A stretch of 64,000 nt of DNA from Pisaster brevispinus (lineage: Eukaryota > Echinodermata > Asteroidea > Forcipulatida > Asteriidae), in assembly GCA_023634235.1 (NCBI GenBank), contig JAMKCF010000003.1, forward strand, positions 13,734,742 through 13,798,741, written 5' to 3'. The notes under the pieces were generated by a model. It had not been told where the DNA came from. It was given only the letters and a program-made list of their open reading frames with translations, and ran no database searches. Positions 62,226-64,000 of the stretch are shown piece by piece (position 1 is the first letter of the stretch; each line of letters starts with the position of its first letter). A program made the translations under genes and the position numbers.

Positions 62226-62684
62226 GTAAGGCAGAATGTTCTAAAACGTTCGTTATATATTCTTTCTAGCAATCTCTGTGCAATTTAGGCTCTGGAATTC
62301 ATGTGTAATGCTTTGTGAATTTGTCATCATGGACCCAAACAAAAGATGTAGCTAAAAAGTTGTGTTGGACTTGGAGACTGCTGGCGTTGCTAACGTATAC
62401 TTGTCGAAGTCGTTCTTTGCACGTGTGATCCAAAATGCAGGCCACTCTCGCATGCATGCAATATCCTGCCAGTGACAGTTACTAGCAGCATTGATTCACT
62501 CATACAGAAAGGACCCACACTACTACTATCCTATCAAGGTTTAAAATTAAAAACAGTAAAGTGTTAACAACAAAAGTTGAATAATAAATGTTTGTTTCAT
62601 TTCAAATATTAACCAGATGTGTATTGTCTTTCACTTTTTCAGCATTTGGGTCACAGTGTATGACACAGTCAATAGTTACAGATA

Positions 62685-64000
62685 ATGCCTCACCATTGCA
62701 TTGCATATGACTGTAACAATACTTCAGATGAGCACACTGAACTCTCCTTTCACAATCTCCCATTACATGTAAATGATCGTAAGCTACTTCAACAGTGGTT
62801 CAACAAGATTAAAAGAGACAGGCGCCATGTTGCACTGACAAATTCTTCAAAAATATGTTCAAGTCATTTTAAGACAAGTGACTTTACTGGAATAGGGACC
62901 TGACAAAAGCGACTTAAATGTAACGCCATTCCCTCTAAATTTTCATGGACACAGCCAGGTCCAGGAGACATATCAGATTCTTCTGGTGAAGATGAACGAC
63001 CGGCTATTAAAAAGAGGAGAGAAATCCAAGAGGACCTTGATGAAGAAACTGACTCAGCTACCGAAGGAGAATGTGAAATTTTGGATGCTCAAAAGCCGTC
63101 TTTAAGATCTCAATCAACTCAATGGAAGGAGGATGATTTTGAGGTGGATACTAAGTTGCCGTGTAATCATGCCTTCAGCATCAATCATTTACTCTCTAAG
63201 TGTAAGAATGAAAGGATCGAGCATGAACTATTTATGCATTTCACTGGGATGGCATCATATGAGAGGTTCAAGCAGTTCTTAAGGTTTGTTTGTCCAACTT
63301 TGGACAATGAAGATGTGATCTACTGGGGAAGCAAAGCGAGTAAACATCGACTGATTGATACTGAACAGCTACTTAATGAATCGTCATATGAATTTCATGA
63401 TGCAGGAGATGAAGAGAAAGATTTAATTCAAAACAGTTCATATAAAATGACAGTGCAAAATGAACTTTTGTTAACCCTTATGAAGTTACGAACTGGGGCA
63501 AAAAATCTGGACCTTGCAGAACGCTTCAACATTTCTAACAGTACAGTGTCAAACAAAATAATAACATGGATAAATCTACTGTACGTAGCACTGGGAACAC
63601 TGAACATTTGGCCACATAGAGACATAATCATCCAAAAGTCACCTAAGGAATTTCAAGAAAAATATAAAGACACGGTCATAATCATAGATGCCACTGAACT
63701 AACTGTCCAAGTGCCAAGTTCACTTCAGAAACAGAGTGAGTGCTACAGCAACTATAAACACCACACTACGCTAAAGTCATTGATTGGCGTAGACTAATGG
63801 GTGGTGTGATGTTTGTTTCGCAACTTTTCGAAGGATCAATAAGCGATAACGAAATAGTAAAGCGAAGTGGGTTTCTCACTGTTTTAAAAATGAAACTTGA
63901 ATGTGGAGAAATCCTGCCAGGGGACGGTATCGTGGCAGATCGGGGTTTTAATATTGGAGAAGACCTTCAAGAACTTGCCTTAAAACTAAATGTTCCCCCC
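62685..64000 (+). pseudogene. THAP/DDE transposase gene (Harbinger/ISL2EU-like), broken, cut by the window end
   Basis: The ATG at 62,685 opens a THAP zinc finger: CIAYDCNN at residues 5-12, later LQQWFNKIKRD and KICSSHF, matching the C2CH pattern. An in-frame TGA (62,901) interrupts it, after which the same frame continues without stops through an acidic linker (SDSSGEDE) and a helix-turn-helix-like region (DLAERFNISNSTVSNKI). The DDE_Tnp_4-type core follows, with VIIIDATELTVQVPSS supplying the first Asp and SNYKHHTTLKSLIGV. A one-base shift at about 63,793 ends this frame; homology continues in another frame with FVSQLFEGSISDNEI and VADRGF, the second Asp. The third catalytic residue lies beyond 64,000. 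Only two lesions suggest a young relic or sequencing errors. Confidence 0.8.

Overview
The window is eukaryotic, AT-rich and full of repeats. Introns with GT-AG borders, THAP and DDE transposase remnants, Ty3/gypsy pieces, hAT-like MITEs and short TTAA-ended MITEs suggest a marine invertebrate deuterostome, most likely an echinoderm. The taxon is inference; no diagnostic single-copy host gene is visible. No rRNA, tRNA or CRISPR array was seen.

Layout. (1) 0.8-6.2 kb, minus strand: a spliced gene for a protein of about 1,053 residues with a basic coiled-coil N-terminus, cysteine clusters and a D/D/D-E arrangement like an RNase-H-fold transposase. It has an apparent 5' non-coding exon and promoter near 6.1 kb. 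(2) 6,971 to about 40.5 kb: one huge satellite array of about 96 monomers of 342/349/352 bp, organised as a 26-mer higher-order repeat of exactly 9,087 bp with nested 8-mer (2,794 bp) and 3-mer (1,050 bp) periods. Its right edge decays into divergent monomers. (3) 41.4-49.9 kb, plus strand: a probable long non-coding transcription unit built from tandemly duplicated exon-intron modules. About 16 copies carry an intron-like core of mostly 51-64 nt; then come six 45-54 nt mini-exons with introns of 58-100 nt; then three larger exons that share a 3' end. This is the most unusual part of the window. (4) 49-60 kb: intergenic DNA with two paired 8-bp-TSD hAT-type MITEs, a smaller relative, two other MITE families, and a Ty3/gypsy element present as a plus-strand gag remnant and a minus-strand pol remnant. 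(5) 61.8-64 kb: a possible minus-strand last exon and, divergent from it, a THAP/DDE transposase gene on the plus strand, spoiled by one in-frame stop and one frameshift and cut by the window end.

There is no operon-like cooperation. The shared theme is repeated sequence: satellite homogenisation by unequal exchange, tandem exon duplication, and transposon debris. All splice junctions and domain assignments were read by eye; no alignment, transcript or database search was run.
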